Of a DNA stretch of 64,000 nt, positions 32,715 to 45,112 are shown in pieces. Each line of letters begins with the position of its first letter. Position 1 is the first letter of the stretch. The notes under the pieces are model-generated. The model saw only the letters and a list, made by a program, of their open reading frames with translations. It was not told the DNA's origin and did not search any database. The stretch is from positions 164,970,652 to 165,034,651 of the forward strand of contig OY757012.1 of NCBI GenBank assembly GCA_963580285.1. Reading direction: 5' to 3'. The position numbers and the translations under genes were made by a program. The DNA is from Lucinisca nassula (taxonomy: Eukaryota; Mollusca; Bivalvia; Lucinida; Lucinidae).

Positions 32715-34675
32715 GTCAGCTGCGTCATCGGCGTCGCGAGGACGGTTATGACGGGGTGCCTACCAAATACAGAGAGAATTTACGGCAAACAGTGTTGGCC
32801 CTTATGAGACACTAACAAATGTTGTGGATTATAGATGAAAATCTTTCTGTTTGTAGTTTCTATCTGTTGTTAATGTAATGATTTTGTGAATAGCTATATT
32901 TGTGAGCCGTGTCGCGGAGAAGGATATGAAATAGAGATTGTTATGTTTCCTGTAATTGGCGGCTGACCAGGTAGCGCAAAGGCGTGGTCTGTTCAATTGC
33001 CTCTTACTTGTGATAATGTAGTGAGCACAAATTTGATGAGTATTATGCTCAGTAGTAGTGAGCATTAATTGATTTCTGCAGTGCTCAGTAAGGAAACATG
33101 AACTTTGAGTATTATTGTGTCAAGCGCTGGGTGCTGATAATTTGATGCACAGTCAAGTTGAGTTCTGGTGTACGGTTATTTGTCACATGCACTAATCAGC
33201 CTGTGTGCCTGGTCGGCGCATGCGCAATAACGGTATATGCGTGAACCTATTCTTACTTCTCCGTGATGGGGATCAGGATATAGCATGTATGTTTTGTGAA
33301 CTGTATCTTAGTCCAATTATCGTAATTTGCAGGCACAACAATTTGTGGTGACCTGCTGCTCCCTGCCATATAGCAGCAGGTACTTGTACGACGCTGTGGG
33401 GTAGGGTCCAGCAAGGGCGGACGAACCAACATAAACAGCTCATACCAATGTAAACGAATGTGAGACCATTCAAATAGAAGAGGTCCAATAAATAACCTGC
33501 AGGCGAATCAAGCTAGTGCGCGATCGCTAAATAGTACATATCAACCTGTGGTCGGCAACAATATCGACAAACTAGTTTACACTAGTGCGCGAGAGGGGAA
33601 TTCACGCGAGAGGGGGATTCACCCTAAGTTATAAACTGGCCAGTCGCGTCTTGTGTTGTTTCTTTTTATTTTGTTGTTGTTTTTGTTGTTTGCTTCTGTA
33701 GGTATTCACGTCACCCGTTCCGAGCACAGAACATTGTTTTGCCTTCGGGGCGGACGTCGTGAGTTGGCTACAGAAGCAACAAATTGGGATGTTTTGTGTT
33801 AGTGAGTGTTGTATATAGATACTGTAAATAATTCATGTCATTCATCTAATATCTTTCTTGTGCCTTACCCACAGCTGCCCGTACACCTGTCGGAGATCAC
33901 GCTCGGTTGTTTTGTCAGCATGGGGGTTTGCGGGACGCCGTAAACCCACATGTAACATTCGGTGTCATTGAAGTGAGGATTTGATCTCTGGCTGGTGTTC
34001 CTGGCTGTGGAACAGCACATTGCTGCTCTGAAACATCAATTTCAAAAAAAAAAAAATGCATTGACAGCCACATTTAGAAATTAACTTGAATCTTCCTTCC
34101 TGCGTTGATGAAGTGCGAAACCCATGTATTCAACTAAGTTTATAATTTCTGAGCAGGAAGGCAAGGCAAACCCCACTTTTTCTTGATAACGAACAATTTA
34201 AGTAGACCCCACTTAGTTGTGTTACCTGACATTCTACTAAGTTAAGCTGGAGTTACTAATTGATCTTACCCACACATGGTTCTGACGTAGTGACGTTAAC
34301 AATTTACTGACGTTGACATAACGATAGCGTGTATATTTACGCTGTGGTTTGAGGTTAGGTATGACGTAATAGAAACATTAATGGTGACTTGTTATGATCG
34401 GAGTTTTGTAATGTGATGAAATTTCGGATTGTAGCATTTTACGGTAAACGTCGTCAGTTTATGATGTCATATTAGACTACCAGTACGCAACGTCATACTT
34501 TGCTGAAAGCATTTGACATTTCAAATCGCGCGTGCTTTAATAACTAACGTTTTAGTTAGATTAACGCGTATAACATATATCTTAACGTTTTAGTTAAGCC
34601 CATTCAATCATCACTGATCATAATTGATCCGTTTATAGTGGTTTTGATAGTAACGTGAGATTTACGTTATCAATA
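32715..34675 (+). other. 5' leader of the LTR element
   Basis: There is no ORF of note between the LTR-like repeat and gag. It probably includes the rest of the LTR and the leader. 'ttggctacagaagc' near 33772 is a weak primer-binding-site candidate. Several 'gcgcgagaggg' repeats occur at 33577-33615. Confidence 0.4.
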
Positions 34676-36049
34676 ATGGAGCGTTTAATGCAAATGGGAA
34701 AGGAGTTAGGTTATGAGGGGAAGGACATACAAGGTTTTGTTAAGGAGCAGCAAGATATTGGGCGGGCAGAAAGGCAAGAGCAAAGGGATTTAGAAAGGTT
34801 AAGGTCTGAAGAAAAGGAAAAGGAAAGGGAGGAAAAGGAAAGGGCACATGAACTAGCTAAGTTAGAAGAAAAGGAAAAGGAAAAGGAAAGGGCACATGAA
34901 CTGGCTATGTTGAATGTTAATAAGGAACTTGAAATGGCACGCATTAAGAGTGAAAGGGAGGCAAAAGAGATTAGTGAGGCCCATTTAGAACAAATAAAAC
35001 ATGGGTTTGAGCTACAGCACCAAGAATTAAGGAACCAATTAGAAATGCAGAGAACGAAGCTCGAGCTAGAATTCGAAAAGCAAAAAGCTGAGAAGGTGGC
35101 TCATGCCCGGGATCCTAAGTTACCTTATTTTGAAGAGGGTAAAGATAAAATGGATAGTTATTTATCTAGGTTTGAGAAATATGCTACGGCTAATAAATGG
35201 GATAAGAGTGTTTGGGCCGCGTATTTAAGTGCATTGCTCAAAGGGCGCGCACTTGACGTATATGACCGGTTGTCAAATGAGGATGCGGCGGATTATGATA
35301 AGTTAAAGGATGCTTTATTAAAGAATTTTGACATGACAGAGCGCGGATTTAGGAAGCAGTTTCGTTATAGTAGGCCCGAGAAATCAGAAACGTTCATACA
35401 GTCCAGTAGTAGATTGAGAAGTTATTTAGACAAATGGCTTAATACGGCAAAGATAGAAAAATCTTTTCCGGCTGTCTGTGATTTCATGGCAAGATATCAG
35501 TTCCTGGAGTCATGTAATAGAGAACTGTATGTACATCTGAAGCCAAAACAGTTTGGTAATTTAAATGAAATGGCTAGGGAGGCAGATTTGTTTGCAGAAG
35601 CGCGCGGGGGCGTATATAGTTGCATTAATAAGGGGCAACGCGATAATAGAGGCGCACCGCAGGGTAAACAGGACAAAGTTGACTCGAACAAACCGAGTGG
35701 TAGATCGGATATCAAGTGTAGCATTTGCGGTAAGGGGCATTTAACAATTAAATGTTTTAAGAACCCCGACAGGAAACAATTATATAGCGCAGAGGTAGGA
35801 GCAACTGGAGTTGGGGATAGCGGTGTTAAGGAAAATTTTAACACGCGCGTAGAGACTCAAGGTTCTCAGGTTAAGAATGAGAATACGCAGAATGTAGGTC
35901 GTGGTTATACATGTGGTCGTGGTAATTTTAGAGGGTCTTTTCGCGGACGCGGTAAAAAAAATAGCACACCACGTGGCGCAGCACACCAAGTTAGTTTTTG
36001 TCAAACGGAAGTAACTAGGAAAGGTGATGAGATTGGAAGTATTTTTTAA
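34676..36049 (+). CDS. gag: Ty3/gypsy-type Gag
   Basis: 457 codons from the ATG at 34676 (taatgg context). The N-terminal ~150 residues are a Lys/Glu/Arg-rich coiled coil with two EKEKERAHELA-type repeats. The capsid-like middle (from about residue 155) resembles SCAN-related retrotransposon Gag. A single CCHC-type zinc knuckle (CSICGKGHLTIKC, 35717-35755) and a basic Gly/Arg-rich tail follow. The frame ends at TAA (36047-36049), and pol continues in the same frame immediately afterwards. The frame is intact, so this protein could in principle still be made. Confidence 0.85.
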   Translation: MERLMQMGKELGYEGKDIQGFVKEQQDIGRAERQEQRDLERLRSEEKEKEREEKERAHELAKLEEKEKEKERAHELAMLNVNKELEMARIKSEREAKEISEAHLEQIKHGFELQHQELRNQLEMQRTKLELEFEKQKAEKVAHARDPKLPYFEEGKDKMDSYLSRFEKYATANKWDKSVWAAYLSALLKGRALDVYDRLSNEDAADYDKLKDALLKNFDMTERGFRKQFRYSRPEKSETFIQSSSRLRSYLDKWLNTAKIEKSFPAVCDFMARYQFLESCNRELYVHLKPKQFGNLNEMAREADLFAEARGGVYSCINKGQRDNRGAPQGKQDKVDSNKPSGRSDIKCSICGKGHLTIKCFKNPDRKQLYSAEVGATGVGDSGVKENFNTRVETQGSQVKNENTQNVGRGYTCGRGNFRGSFRGRGKKNSTPRGAAHQVSFCQTEVTRKGDEIGSIF

Positions 36050-37618
36050 AATAAGGTTGGTGATCCTTTGATTTCGGATAGGGAGGAGTGTAGTAAGGAA
36101 ACTAGGGAAGGTGTCTGTTACTTCTTAAAGGCAAGGTTACCGACGGCACAAGGATTGGTTAATAATAAAAAGGTGGTTGTATTAAGAGATACTGGGTGTA
36201 CAGGCTGTGTCGTTCGGAGAAGTTTGGTTTCGGATAGTCAGTTAATAGGGAAGGAATCAAATTTTACGTTGATTGATGAATCCACACAAAGGTATCCTTT
36301 GGCAATGATTGACACTGATTGTCCTTTTTTCACTGGGAAAACTGAAGCTTTGTGTATGGATGATACGTTGTACGATTGGGTTATCGGTAACATTGATGGA
36401 TCAAAACTTCCTGATATGTCTAATTTCTCAGCTGCGGCTGTAACTAGGTCTCAAACTAGGCAGGATGAGAAGCCTTACAGAAAACTTAAGGTTCCCGATC
36501 AGATCATTAACGATGACAAGGAGGCTTTTAAGCAAGCTCAGGTTGATGATCCAACTTTGGAAAACATCAGGAAAAGGGTTGTATCTGGGAACAAGACTGT
36601 GAGTCGTGATTTAAACCGAGGTGAAACTAGGTTTATTGAGAAAAAAGGTTTGGCATATAGGGAGTTCAAGGCAAAACCCCTAACTGCGTTCGAAACCCCC
36701 AAAGGCTTGTTTCAATTCAAAACGATGCCCTTCGGTTTGGTAAACTCAGGAGCAACATTTTGCAGGTTGATGAGAATGATTCTGTCCGAACTTTCTAACG
36801 TTGATAGCTTCGTCGATGATATGTGGATCTTTACCGAAACTTGGAAAGACCACTTGACGTCATTACGTGAAGTTTTGGATAGACTTAGGACAGCCAAGTT
36901 GACGGCAAAACCTTCCAAGTGTATGATTGGGTATAGCAGTATCGAATGTCTTGGTCACAGTGTAGCTGCTCAGTCAGTTAGACCGCAAGAAGACAAGATA
37001 CAAGCTATAAAGGATGCTCCTCGACCTTCCACTAAGAGACAACTAAAGTCATTTCTTGGGTTGGCTGGTTTCTACCGCCGTTTCATTCCAAATTTCTCAT
37101 CTATTGCTTCCCCTTTGACAGATTTAACTAAGAAAAGTAGACCAAACAAGATCACAGACTAGCAGGACCATCATGAAAAGGCTTTCCAGACTCTGAAGAA
37201 TAGACTCACGTCTAGTCCTATTCTTCGTCTTCCTATCTTTCATGAGGGGAATCCGTTCATACTCCGGACGGACGCTTCTGATGTTGGTATAGGAGCCGTT
37301 TTGCTCCAAGAATTTGAAGGGGAAGGACGACTTCCCATTGCTTATGCCAGCAAGAAACTTTTGCCTCGTGAGAAAAACTATTCTGTGATAGAGAAGGAAT
37401 GTTTGGCTATTATCTGGGGTGTTGAGAAATTTCGCAAGTATCTTTACGGAGTAGAATTCTTGCTTGAGACAGACCACAAGCCTTGTCTTATATGCAAACA
37501 GCAAAAGTTCTCAACCCTCGAATTATGCGTTGGGCAATGAAACTACAGCCGTATAGATTTCGGATTATTGCAATTCGGGGCCAAGAAAATTTGGGGGGCA
37601 GACTACCTAAGCAGGTAA
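36050..37618 (+). pseudogene. pol: Ty3/gypsy-type Pol, internally deleted (Gmr1-like domain order)
   Basis: In the gag frame after one stop: an aspartic protease (LRDTGCTGCVV), then a segment typical of the integrase N-terminal region (FKQAQVDDPTLENIRKRV..FIEKKGLAYREF). A jump near 36670-36690 leads to mid-RT (FETPKGLFQFKTMPFGLVN), the catalytic VDD box (36812-36820), FLGLAGFYRRFIPNF and RNase H (LRTDASDVGIGAVLLQ, YSVIEKECLAI). Pol terminates with ADYLSR and TAA at 37616-37618, only ~100 bp before the polypurine tract, so no integrase lies downstream of RNase H. A nonsense TAG is at 37160-37162, with frameshifts near 37500 and 37595. The integrase core and first RT blocks are missing. Confidence 0.85.
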
Positions 37619-37721
37619 TTTTCGCACGGTTGTTGTGTAAATAGCTGTCTTGTTTAGATAGGTTTCATCCTATTCCATCTCTGTACACAAAGAAAAAAAC
37701 ATTTCTGATTGTTTTTTCTCC

Positions 37722-37736
37722 AAAAGGGGAAACCTT
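37722..37736 (+). other. Polypurine tract
   Basis: AAAAGGGGAAACC lies directly before TGTTACGAGATG, a TGTTACG LTR start common in Ty3/gypsy elements. Confidence 0.6.
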
Positions 37737-39028
37737 TGTTACGAGATGAAATAGGAAACCTCTCTGGTGCTTATGCACATCTAAATTATTTTAGTAGATA
37801 TATGGTAGGGCGTTGCGAGTGAAATATTTGAGGTGAAATATGGTAGGCAAAATGTGCTGCTCCATGCACAAGTCATGCACATATCATACGATGTATGCAT
37901 GAGTGGTTTGTTGAGATCTGTTTTTACAATACAGGGGGCCGCTATAAGGCTGAGTTCTATAAAATTTGCCTAAAAATCGCCAACCGCCAAATTGTGCCAT
38001 ATATGATTTTCATTCCCGTCACGTGTTGTGTGGGTGTTCGTTTTGACAGGAGTCATGGCATTGATTTATAGGGTCGTTTTATCATTTTTTCCTATGGGAA
38101 ATATACTATTTGAACGCAAATCCATTATCTACTCGATTTTTGCTATCTAGCTTCAATTGTGGACGGTATCTCCACCTCGCCACGATTTTAGCAAGCTAAT
38201 ATGAGTATGCATGATTTTCCGGTAGTATTCATAGATATAAAAACCCTGAAAAAAATATCATTCTTTAGCAGCAGGTCAAGTTGTAACGAATACCCACAAT
38301 ATTGAGACGGGAAAGCGAAAGTATATTGAAAGGTATGTTAAATCTATGTTTAGTATTATTTTTGTATGAACATGCTTGTAGGTTTTGGAGGGGTTTACTT
38401 CTAGTATACCCCAACTTTCTGAAGCCTATTCTGAATTCACTGTTGAAGCCTGTAGTGATTAGGCGACTAGCTTTGCCAGCTAGAGGTCGCAGGATCGATC
38501 ACAGGCTTCTCCAGTAGCAGAATGAGTCTTTCTAAGTGAGGTCCTGTCTCATTCTGACCCTAGATGTTGGTGAGACGTAAAGTTTGGACACCCGCTCATT
38601 CTAGATTCATTTAGGCTTTTAGACCCCTTTTGTAGAATGTAATTAATAAACGCCGGGTCACTTGTTTGATCCATGACTTTTGACTAGCTGTGGTTAGAAA
38701 ACCGTGGTCCCGTCTCTATATGATATTAGGTGTAGAGGGGACGTAAAATTAAGACGGGTTTGACCATATCTTCATCATCAGGGCAAACTGTTACAAGAGC
38801 CTGTCGGGTTATCCGTGATGATGAACCGTAATGAATTTTATTTTACAAGCGTGTTCATGTTGAGTAGAAATAATTTTGTTCAAGAAGAATTATAAGTTCA
38901 TTTTGTAATGATGCCGTTTTTGTCTGATAACTCAGTTTGTGCATGTATGTACATATAAAGAACGTGATGATGATAAGTGGGAGTATTTGGTCGCCACACG
39001 TCATAACGGTCTGAGCGGCGGGGATGAC
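37737..39028 (+). mobile_element. LTR-like repeat, 3' copy (B'), right-truncated
   Basis: It starts TGTTACG after the polypurine tract and matches 31445-32714 from 37759 on. It breaks off at 'gggatgac' (39028), where duplication A' starts within a few bases. The terminal CA and a target duplication are absent, so the 3' LTR was cut, not merely diverged. Confidence 0.7.
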
Positions 39029-39031
39029 CAA

Positions 39032-40282
39032 AAAGCCAAAAAGGACAGTTACTTCCATTTTATAGAAAATTGCCGCAGTGCACGAGGACAGAGTGTTACG
39101 TAAGTGAATGAGCTTAGAATCATAGGCTGGGCTTGGCAAACAGTGTAAACCTAGATAGATGCCACAGAATGTGGCGTCTGATCAAGATCTACACTTTTTG
39201 CATAAATACCTGATTTTAAGGTTAAATGAGACAGTTTAATTAAATCACAGTCCAGGACTGATCTACACTCAGACAATCGAGCAACTAATATTTTCAGTGT
39301 TTTGATACCACGCTTCATTGCCTTCTGGTTAACATGCAACAGGACTTGAGTTTTTCTCAACCCTCCACCACTAGCCTTCCCCCCGGGGTGGGGGTCCCAT
39401 AAAAATTCTGAGTTCTCATCAATAGGCCTGTGACAGTCTCAAGAGCCCAGGAGGGAGCGTGTAACAATCGAAACAAGAAAAAAGATGCTATATCAAGTGA
39501 CTCGATTGTGTTTGCGTTTATCCATTTCGGAAAGAAAAAGCCATTGGTATCTCATTATTAAAGCCGTTTAGTTATAAACTTATTTATCATTTGACGTCGA
39601 GTCTGAGAATGTAACAACACCATGTAAGAAATGCAAATTAGTTAGATACGCCTCTTTAACGACGTCACGTTCACTAATGGCGGAATATTGACATATTAAT
39701 ATATAAATGGTGAATAAAACGTGTTTTAAATGTCATATGATAAATAGAATCTTGCATTCGTGCTCATGTATTATTATATTTAATAAACTCGTTGCGGTAA
39801 AGGGATAAAATGCTCGGCAATAATACATGAACACTCATGTAAGATCCCCTATTACTAGAATTACATGACCAGTGAATTTGCAGTATCAAATGCCGGTTGT
39901 ACATTTTTTTTTTTTTTTGGGGGGGGGGGGGATGTTGAATTCCATAGATTGCATGAATATCTAAATTGACGTATAAACCAGTGTTGATTTCAACAATGCA
40001 AATTTCAGAGTTGAATTCGACCACGATTGATCAGCGAGCACAGCCTTGGCGATTTTTTTAAACCGACAAGCACTATTAGCACAAAGTCTGGTCTTCTTCG
40101 TACTTAACACCCTCCTTTTTAACATCAAGATTTGTTTTTTTTTATTATTTTAAGTTTAGCGTCCCCGTCAACACTGTAAAGGTAATTTTGGAGACGTTGC
40201 TTCCAATTTTGTGGGACTTTTACCCGACATTGAGATGAAATGACATCTCAAGCCCTGCCGCCCTCCAACATCAAGAACAACA

Positions 40283-40327
<45 letters not shown>

Positions 40328-40547
40328 TTTTTGATGACATTATTATTATTGTTAAATGTTCTTTCCTACAAGCAACATTAGCTATTTTTTAGTGTTTATC
40401 CAATTTATTTTCATCACAATAATAATTATAATAATAATAGTTGAAGTAGTGGTAGTAGTACAGTGATAGAAGCAGCAGTACTAGTAGTAGTAGTAGTAGT
40501 AGCATTTGGAGTAGTAGCAAGATATACTTATAATTACAATCGTTTTG

Positions 40548-40582
<35 letters not shown>

Positions 40583-41090
40583 TGTAGCACTGGGTTGTAG
40601 TAGTGGGAGTAGTAGTAAGAGTATAATTATTTTTGTCATCGTTTTTATTATTAAAATTATTATTTTCATTATTATAAGTAGTATCATCAGTAGTAGTGGT
40701 TTGTTTGTTTGCACATGTATCGACAACATTTTTAAGGTCATTTTAGAGACGTTGCTCCCAATTTGTGAGACTTTAACCCGAAATTGAAATGAAATGGCAT
40801 CTCAAGCCCTGCTCCCAAACAACCCAAAAGGGTTATTATACAGGGCTGGTCCGACTCAGATCACTCTGCCTAGGCAAGCTAAGATCTCCTAAGCAGTTTA
40901 CCTGTACTCATATGCGGTCAGTTTCAGCTCTGTGTGGAAGCATCTTGTAGCCCAATTTATTTCTTCAAACCCCCATCGGCGGGTCACAGTGATAGTAGCA
41001 GTAGTGGAAAAAGTAGTAACAGTATAATATTTATCATCAATTTATTATTAAAATTATTATCAGTGGTAGTAGACGTAGCAGAAGTAGTTA

Positions 41091-41133
<43 letters not shown>

Positions 41134-43038
41134 GAACATACCATATTGGCTAGTTTTATCCAATTTTATTTTCATCACGTTAACATTCTCATGAAATACC
41201 CTTATGTTAAGAAAAATAAGGTGTATATTTCAACCCGCAATTTCGTTAGAGAAATGCCATTTACACAGAATAGCAAATTGTTTTCAGTCCCTTTCAGTTA
41301 ACTGTTTACACCACTGTAGTCTGCTCTTCATTACCTTCGAATTGATATCCAACATGACTATGTTTAGATAAAATGACTTTGGACCCCTCGGGAAGAGTTT
41401 TGATCCATTGAGCCCCCTGCCTGAGGGTCACATTAAATTTCTGAATACGCTGCTGCAGTCTCAGCCATAGGACTGTTACCTGTGAAAGGTTGGAGGTTTT
41501 AGTTTAATTGGTGTAGGAAGAATGGTGTGACATTACAGACGGCCATAAGGGCGGATACACTGTAAAAAATCATCATGTGTTAATTATACCTAAAGGAAGA
41601 GTATTAAAGTTTACACTGAAACACGTGTGAATTCGAACCATGCACCATTTTGGGTGTAAAATGTAACTTTGAGTAACACTACACTGATAACTTGTATAGT
41701 TTACTCAAAAGTTGGTGTAGCGCTGCAATTTGGTGCTTGGTGTAACAATTCTGCAAAACAAGTGTTACGTTTCGTATCGATTGGTGTTTTAAATAATTAC
41801 ACTATTTATGGTGTAAGGTTTGCTACTAAACAGGGTATTTTTAGTCATATGACCGCGTAACATTTTTTGAAGGGCGGTGTAACTATGAACATTACACTTT
41901 TTTCAGTGTAACTAAATATCGGTGAAATATTTCTTCAAATGATGGATAATATTTTGTTTTGTTCAGTGTAAGAAAGTAATTACACTTTCAAAAGTGTTAT
42001 CTCTCCAGCTTATCGGTGCTTTGCTGCACCAATACTGGTGTTTTGTTTCATCGTTAACGTAAGTTAACATCTCTTGTCGAATTGTGTAACTAGTCATATA
42101 AGATGCGTTATATGTACGACATATGTTATTTTGTTCTTCTTTCGTGTCATATAGCTCAAAACAGCATACATATCATACATATTATATAATTATCAATATT
42201 GATAATAGGGTTGTTTCATTCGTAACGAAAATCCTGCTAAATAAGATTAAAGTCAGGTAAATTCCATTTCAGTATAAACACAATTTCTGTTTAAAAAAGA
42301 ATTTATACAAAATCTAATGGAAAGTGAAGATTTTTACACTAGCATTTTACGGAAGCTCTAACATTATCATTGAAGAATGGTAAATGATACCCGTTTCATA
42401 AGGTACCTTTGATACACTTCTTATAGGGTATCAGAGTATGTTAAGTTCTATACAAATGAAAAACAAATATAAATAAATAATTACACTACACAAATATGCA
42501 TTGTGGTGTGGCCATTCTTAATTATTGGTGTAATGTTACACCGAGTAAATGAAGGAAACATTACGCCCGGAAACGTTTTCTTTAAAAAAAAATGATGGTA
42601 CATTTACACCTGTAATGAAGATCAGCTACACTATGGTGTAAACTTTCCTTCGATTTTCAGGTACGTAGTTACACCATTTATTTGAATTAATAGCCGGCTA
42701 TTCGGTGAAAAGTTACCGAGCGTACAATGTAGTTAGCTTACACAAAAGCTGGTTGCAGCCCATGGTGTACTGTTTCCATTAATTATTTACAGTGTGGACG
42801 ACGGACGGGGGTATTACAGGATCCCCATTTTTTCATCGAAAAGCGCGGGGACTACGAAGTTCAAGGTGAATGATGGATGCTTCCATTAAGATGCAAGTTT
42901 GTACCAAGGGTCCTCTTATAGTTCTTGAGAAATGGACTTGTCCATTAGGGTGAACACTAAAGTGGATCAAAAATATTGACGGCTTGACAAACGGACAAAC
43001 AGACGAATGCACATACGGATAGATTAACACCGTCAGAC
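39032..43038 (+). repeat. Segmental duplication copy A' (~4.0 kb)
   Basis: Collinear with 27215-31446. It lacks the S1 SINE and has the alternative orientation of the 47-bp segment. It includes the Q core (39134-39198), R2 SINEs (40133-40262 and 40700-40985), ATT microsatellites and the CACTGTAAA element (41558-42794). At its right end ('cgtcagac') it runs on into unique sequence (tcctttattg), whereas A meets the LTR-like repeat there. Confidence 0.9.
41558..42794. mobile_element. CACTGTAAA-ended element, copy in A'
   Basis: Same structure as 29962-31201, including the GTGTAA motif density. The 47-bp segment at 42386-42432 is inverted relative to A. Confidence 0.6.
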
Positions 43039-43365
43039 TCCTTTATTGTACCATGCTTAGAGCAGACGCTAAACAACAGCAACAGAAATTGTCCTCCTTC
43101 CCTTGGTGGGTTTAGAAATCTACCCAACTGCTATACAACAGTGGTCAGTATATACAGTATTTTTTAAAACTTAAAATTAGAAGGAGAAAGTAGAATTATG
43201 ATCAGATATCCTGCTGGTCAAAATAAATATTTTCCAGTTAGTGAAATTGGTTAAAGATTATCAGCACTGATAAGGCAGCTGAGTGGCTGTACAAAAATCG
43301 TACAGTTTGACGGCGTTATATGCTAGACTGGGTAGGGGTCTTTACCTCCACAGGAGATGACTCTT

Positions 43366-43545
43366 CCTCCACAGGGGACCTCCAGTTAACGTCCCGATCC
43401 GAAGGACGGTGCATTTTTTGGCATTCATCCCTGCAAATGATGCCATTGGAGCGTGTTCGGACACCGAAATATTCACCGCATCCGGGGATCGAACCGCGAC
43501 CTCTAGCATCAGAGGCAAGTGCACTAACCACTGAGCTATCAGGTT
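43366..43545 (-). mobile_element. tRNA-derived SINE, family S2
   Basis: On the minus strand GATAGCTCAGTGGTTAGTGC and GGTTCGATCCCCGG form the tRNA-like head. The body matches 9214-9372 and ends GGGACGTTAACTGGAGG. 43039-43365 holds nothing else recognisable. Confidence 0.8.
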
Positions 43546-43706
43546 CAGGACTTCAGGAATGACAAAAACGTTTTAACTTTTAAAAGAAACAATACCAGAC
43601 TGAAGTGAATGTCCATAATATTATTGAATCATGGACGCCACTCAATGCTTGCTTTTCTAAGTTCATTACCCATTTCTATATTTCGGATTCTGGACACCGA
43701 GGCGAA

Positions 43707-43860
43707 TAAAATAGAAATGAAGGCAATGATGAGGAATCGATACAGTTAATCCACAGCTCCCCTCAGAGACACCAAAGGGAAAAAACACAAACATGGAACA
43801 ACAGACCCTGAGGGAAACGTCAATAGCGGAAAGCCAGAATCATGAGTTTGCTCAAAATGT
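43707..43860 (+). repeat. Dispersed repeat R4, second copy
   Basis: It matches 27088-27220 (aatgaaggcaatgat.aggaatcgatac through caatagcggaaagcca). 43861-44735 has no feature I can support. Confidence 0.6.
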
Positions 43861-44734
43861 GTCTAAGTAACACTTTGTGAAGCCATGCAATAGTTTTGCT
43901 TTTTTGCTCGCTCAGAGCACCTCAATCTGTTGATTTTCGGAGCACATATTCATAATTACCTTCGGAGCAAACATAAATAAGAGCGTATTAAATTGCTATT
44001 CACAGCATGTAACTAATATCAACTGTACTTGGAACAACATAAACTAGAACAGGTATGAAAATCGAGCCAACAGTTCAACTCGGTTGCGCCATCTGAAATA
44101 GCCAGTACTGAAATGAAAGAAATCGTGCTTTCCATATAGTAAAACGTCGGATAGAGATGACATCACCCTTTTCGAACCAATTTTAATGAAATTAGCATTA
44201 AACTGTTTTTATATGATGTGAAATGATGCTTACACAGTCTAATTGTTATGCGTATTTTTTTTTATTCGTGTTCATTGATGAACCCCTTCATACTCAGACC
44301 GAACATTAAATCGAATCATCCGTTTTCATGAAGAAGTAAAACATTTTGCTGAAGATGTTAAATATTTTGAATATCACAATAGACAATAAATTTGTTTGCA
44401 GGGACCCGTGTCCATCTGTCGCATTTTCGCATTTTTTTTCTGCGAATGGATGGTCGAAAAATGCGAATGTTGTTTTTGCTTAACTGCTAATGCCCAAAAA
44501 ATCGTGACCATTTTGCTAATTCCCTGTGTGGCCTCAGTAGATTTTATTCTGTAGAGCAGCGAGTAAAAAAAAATAGCAAAACAATACGTCCGCTGTAAAC
44601 CTACAAGGCGGGACAAAAGAAATAATATACCAATCTTGACCGATTTTTACTTTCACAGACCTTTTCATTCTGCCGAAATTGACTTTTAAAAATTCTTAGT
44701 TTTGCTGGTCGGAATCAACAGCTAACTGAATTGC

Positions 44735-44800
44735 ACTGGCGACGGACAAAATGTGATCACAAAAGCTCACCTTGCCAGTACATGACAGGTGAGCTAATAA
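44735..44800 (+). repeat. R1-type tail with inverted repeat
   Basis: 'aatgtgatcacaaaagctcacc...gtacatgacaggtgagct' matches the ends of the units near 8550 and 8733. AGCTCACCT and AGGTGAGCT form a short hairpin. Confidence 0.65.
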
Positions 44801-44846
44801 AGCACGACATAATAACCGCATCTTAACGGTCTGTGAAAAGTATCAT

Positions 44847-45112
44847 CATGAAAACCCGCCTATATAATTTTGACCCCCCTTGAACCCCACTTTTATATAG
44901 TAAAACTGGGGTTTAAGGGGGTACACATTATTTTTCTTATTTCTGCTCAAAAACATAGATTGTTGGTACTCGATAGAACCGCCTCGTCGAGGCGGTTCTA
45001 TCGAGTCTCCGCAATCTATGGTTTTGGGTAGAAATAAGAAAAATACCACAATTTTTCATCTTGAAATTTCTTATTTTTTGCCAAAAAATTGGCAAGATAT
45101 TTGTATATACGA
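44847..45112 (+). mobile_element. Foldback MITE family P, copy B, between flanking repeats
   Basis: It has an AAAACCCGCCTATATAATTT left end and the CCCCAC..AACTGGGG hairpin. The central palindrome carries TCGATAGAACC on one arm and GGTTCTATCGA on the other. A ~40-bp direct repeat ('cgacataataaccgc.tcttaacgg.ctgtgaaaag') lies immediately outside at 44803-44841 and 45109-45148. Confidence 0.75.

Noticed and set aside
31445..39028. Intact LTR retrotransposon insertion
   Set aside because: Integrase core and first RT blocks are deleted, pol has a nonsense codon and frameshifts, LTR ends are truncated and no target duplication is present.
27215..43038. A and A' as one very long LTR pair
   Set aside because: The order is A-B-pol-B'-A', not (A+B)-pol-(A+B), so A cannot be part of a direct terminal repeat with B.
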